From contig SFFP01000129.1 in the NCBI GenBank assembly GCA_004556875.1, forward strand, positions 1 to 5,838: 5,838 nucleotides of DNA, given 5' to 3'. The notes beneath the pieces were generated by a model. It had not been told where the DNA came from and ran no database searches. It worked only from the letters and a program-made list of their open reading frames with translations. Made by a program: the position numbers and the translations under genes. This DNA comes from Ruminococcus flavefaciens. GTDB taxonomy: Bacteria; Bacillota_A; Clostridia; Oscillospirales; Ruminococcaceae. Of this stretch, positions 5,083 through 5,838 are shown piece after piece. Each line of letters starts with the position of its first letter. Within the stretch, counting starts at the first letter, position 1.

Positions 5083-5664
5083 ATGAACCACATATTTTAT
5101 ATTATGGGGAAAAGTTCATCGGGTAAGGATACATTCTTCAGCCGTGCTGTCGCTGAGCTGGAGCTTATCCCGATAGTTCTGTATACTACCCGTCCTGTCA
5201 GAGACAATGAGACTGAGGGCAGGGAATACCATTTCGTTGATAGAAAGGTCTTCGAGGAGATGCTGAAAGAGGGCAGGGTCATCGAAGAACGCACATATGA
5301 TACTATATACGGCAAGTGGACATATTTTACCGCTGAAGACAGCATCGCTCTCGGAAAAGGCAACTGTATAGGCATAGGTACTCTTGAATCGTACATAAAG
5401 ATAAGGGAATTTTACGGAAGTGACAGGGTGATCCCTTTGTATATCGAGGTTGCTGATGATATAAGGCTTATACGTGCTGTAGAGCGCGAACGGAAACAGT
5501 CTTCACCAAAGTATACCGAGCTTTGCCGCCGATTTATCGCGGACAGTGAGGATTTTTCCGATGAAAAGCTCTCTCAGGCAGGAATTACCGTAAGATTTGA
5601 AAATAACGGCGAGCCTGATGAATGCTTTGCTGAAATAAAGAGATATATTTCTGAAAAAATATGA
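5083..5664 (+). CDS. Guanylate-kinase-like P-loop kinase, diverged
   Basis: The product is 193 residues and cytoplasmic, a little short for Gmk (about 205). The P-loop is GKSSSGKD at 9-16, where Asp16 stands in the place of the usual Ser/Thr of GKS/T. The GMP-binding segment is recognisable: YTTRPVR at 34-40, E43/E45, GREYHF at 46-51, then E68-E69. YGKW at 76-79 replaces the YGT usual in Gmk. The lid-like region RAVERERKQ at 131-139, followed by CRR at 148-150 and the acidic stretch at 154-160, matches the Arg-rich part of the family. ATP-dependent phosphorylation of GMP or a related nucleotide is likely, but the changed P-loop and YGT motifs make it uncertain as the housekeeping enzyme. The start has GGAG 8 bases upstream. 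It is probably the first gene of an operon with the gene at 5709. Confidence 0.82.
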   Translation: MNHIFYIMGKSSSGKDTFFSRAVAELELIPIVLYTTRPVRDNETEGREYHFVDRKVFEEMLKEGRVIEERTYDTIYGKWTYFTAEDSIALGKGNCIGIGTLESYIKIREFYGSDRVIPLYIEVADDIRLIRAVERERKQSSPKYTELCRRFIADSEDFSDEKLSQAGITVRFENNGEPDECFAEIKRYISEKI

Positions 5665-5673
5665 TTTGAAATT

Positions 5674-5695
5674 CATTCCGCCAGGGGGCGGAGTT
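5674..5695 (+). other. GC-rich hairpin in the 44-bp gap before the next gene
   Basis: ATTCCGCC (5675-5682) pairs with GGCGGAGT (5687-5694), including one T-G wobble, around the loop AGGG. The following bases GTTTGGG are a poor T run, and the hairpin ends 2 bases before the GGGAGG site at 5697-5702. It could pause or partly terminate transcription, protect the upstream mRNA end, or affect translation of the next gene. Confidence 0.6.
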
Positions 5696-5708
5696 TGGGA
5701 GGTTTATT

Positions 5709-5838
5709 GTGGAAGCAGAAGTTAAATTCAGCGACAGTGCGAAACGTACCATGATAATAGGCGGCGGTGCTGCCTGCAAAATGCTTCTGAGGGAGATTTT
5801 CAACGCTCAGAAGTCGCCGTATACAGGGGATAAGTATT
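5709..5838 (+). CDS. N-terminus of a Rossmann-fold protein, CapD/FlaA1-like (3' partial)
   Basis: GTG at 5709 has GGGAGG at 5697-5702, six bases upstream, and an in-frame TGA at 5667-5669 rules out a much earlier start. The 43 visible residues run MEAEVKFSDSAKRTMIIGGG and continue with AACKMLLREIFNAQKSPYTG to the window edge. A beta strand with a Gly-rich loop followed by MLLREIF and SPY resembles the nucleotide-binding region (CoA_binding_3-like) of CapD/FlaA1-type polysaccharide biosynthesis proteins. Two points are odd. C23 replaces the third Gly of the GxGxxG pattern, and the fold starts about 14 residues in, without the four membrane helices that usually precede it. It may be a soluble variant, a 5'-truncated gene or another Rossmann protein. 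It probably shares a transcript with the kinase gene. Confidence 0.6.
   Translation, partial: MEAEVKFSDSAKRTMIIGGGAACKMLLREIFNAQKSPYTGDKY

Overview
The window looks like a chromosomal stretch from a cellulolytic ruminococcus-type Clostridia bacterium (Ruminococcus or a close relative). This is inferred from a CbhA/CelK-like family 9 cellulase, AGGAGG-type ribosome binding sites, near-consensus TTGACA/TATAAT promoters, compact hairpin-plus-T terminators and moderate GC content. No sequence search was run, so the species is not fixed.

Layout from left to right. Positions 3-89 are the last 28 codons of an unidentified protein, closed by a strong terminator. A textbook promoter (164-192) then drives a 263-residue Nudix hydrolase of the IPP-isomerase-like type with an unusual acidic N-terminal extension (245-1036, +). 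It ends in its own terminator and meets a convergent minus-strand unit. The short gap between the two terminators (1087-1173) can fold into a branched structure. The minus-strand gene at 1236-1892 encodes a 218-residue single-pass membrane protein with a Thr-rich stalk and a Pro/Gly/Glu repeat tail; it has its own consensus promoter. Next on the minus strand (2081-4786) is a 901-residue secreted cellulase: signal peptide, CBM4, Ig-like domain, GH9 catalytic domain, charged Thr-rich linker and C-terminal membrane anchor. No dockerin is visible.

About 300 bp of AT-rich DNA separates the cellulase from a divergent plus-strand operon. It carries two separate palindromes, one beside each gene, that look like operator sites. 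The plus operon starts with a guanylate-kinase-like P-loop protein (5083-5664). After a 44-bp gap with a GC-rich hairpin comes the start of a Rossmann-fold protein resembling the nucleotide-binding part of CapD/FlaA1-type sugar-nucleotide enzymes (5709 to the window edge).

Functionally, the cellulase and the 218-residue protein are both surface-exposed, membrane-tethered products with low-complexity stalks, consistent with cell-surface polysaccharide work. The Nudix and guanylate-kinase-like proteins are cytoplasmic nucleotide or diphosphate enzymes with no obvious link to them. Most genes appear to be single transcription units. I see no mobile element, CRISPR array, tRNA or rRNA. The least explained points are the anchored dockerin-free cellulase, the two operator-like palindromes, the Nudix N-terminal domain and the diverged kinase.
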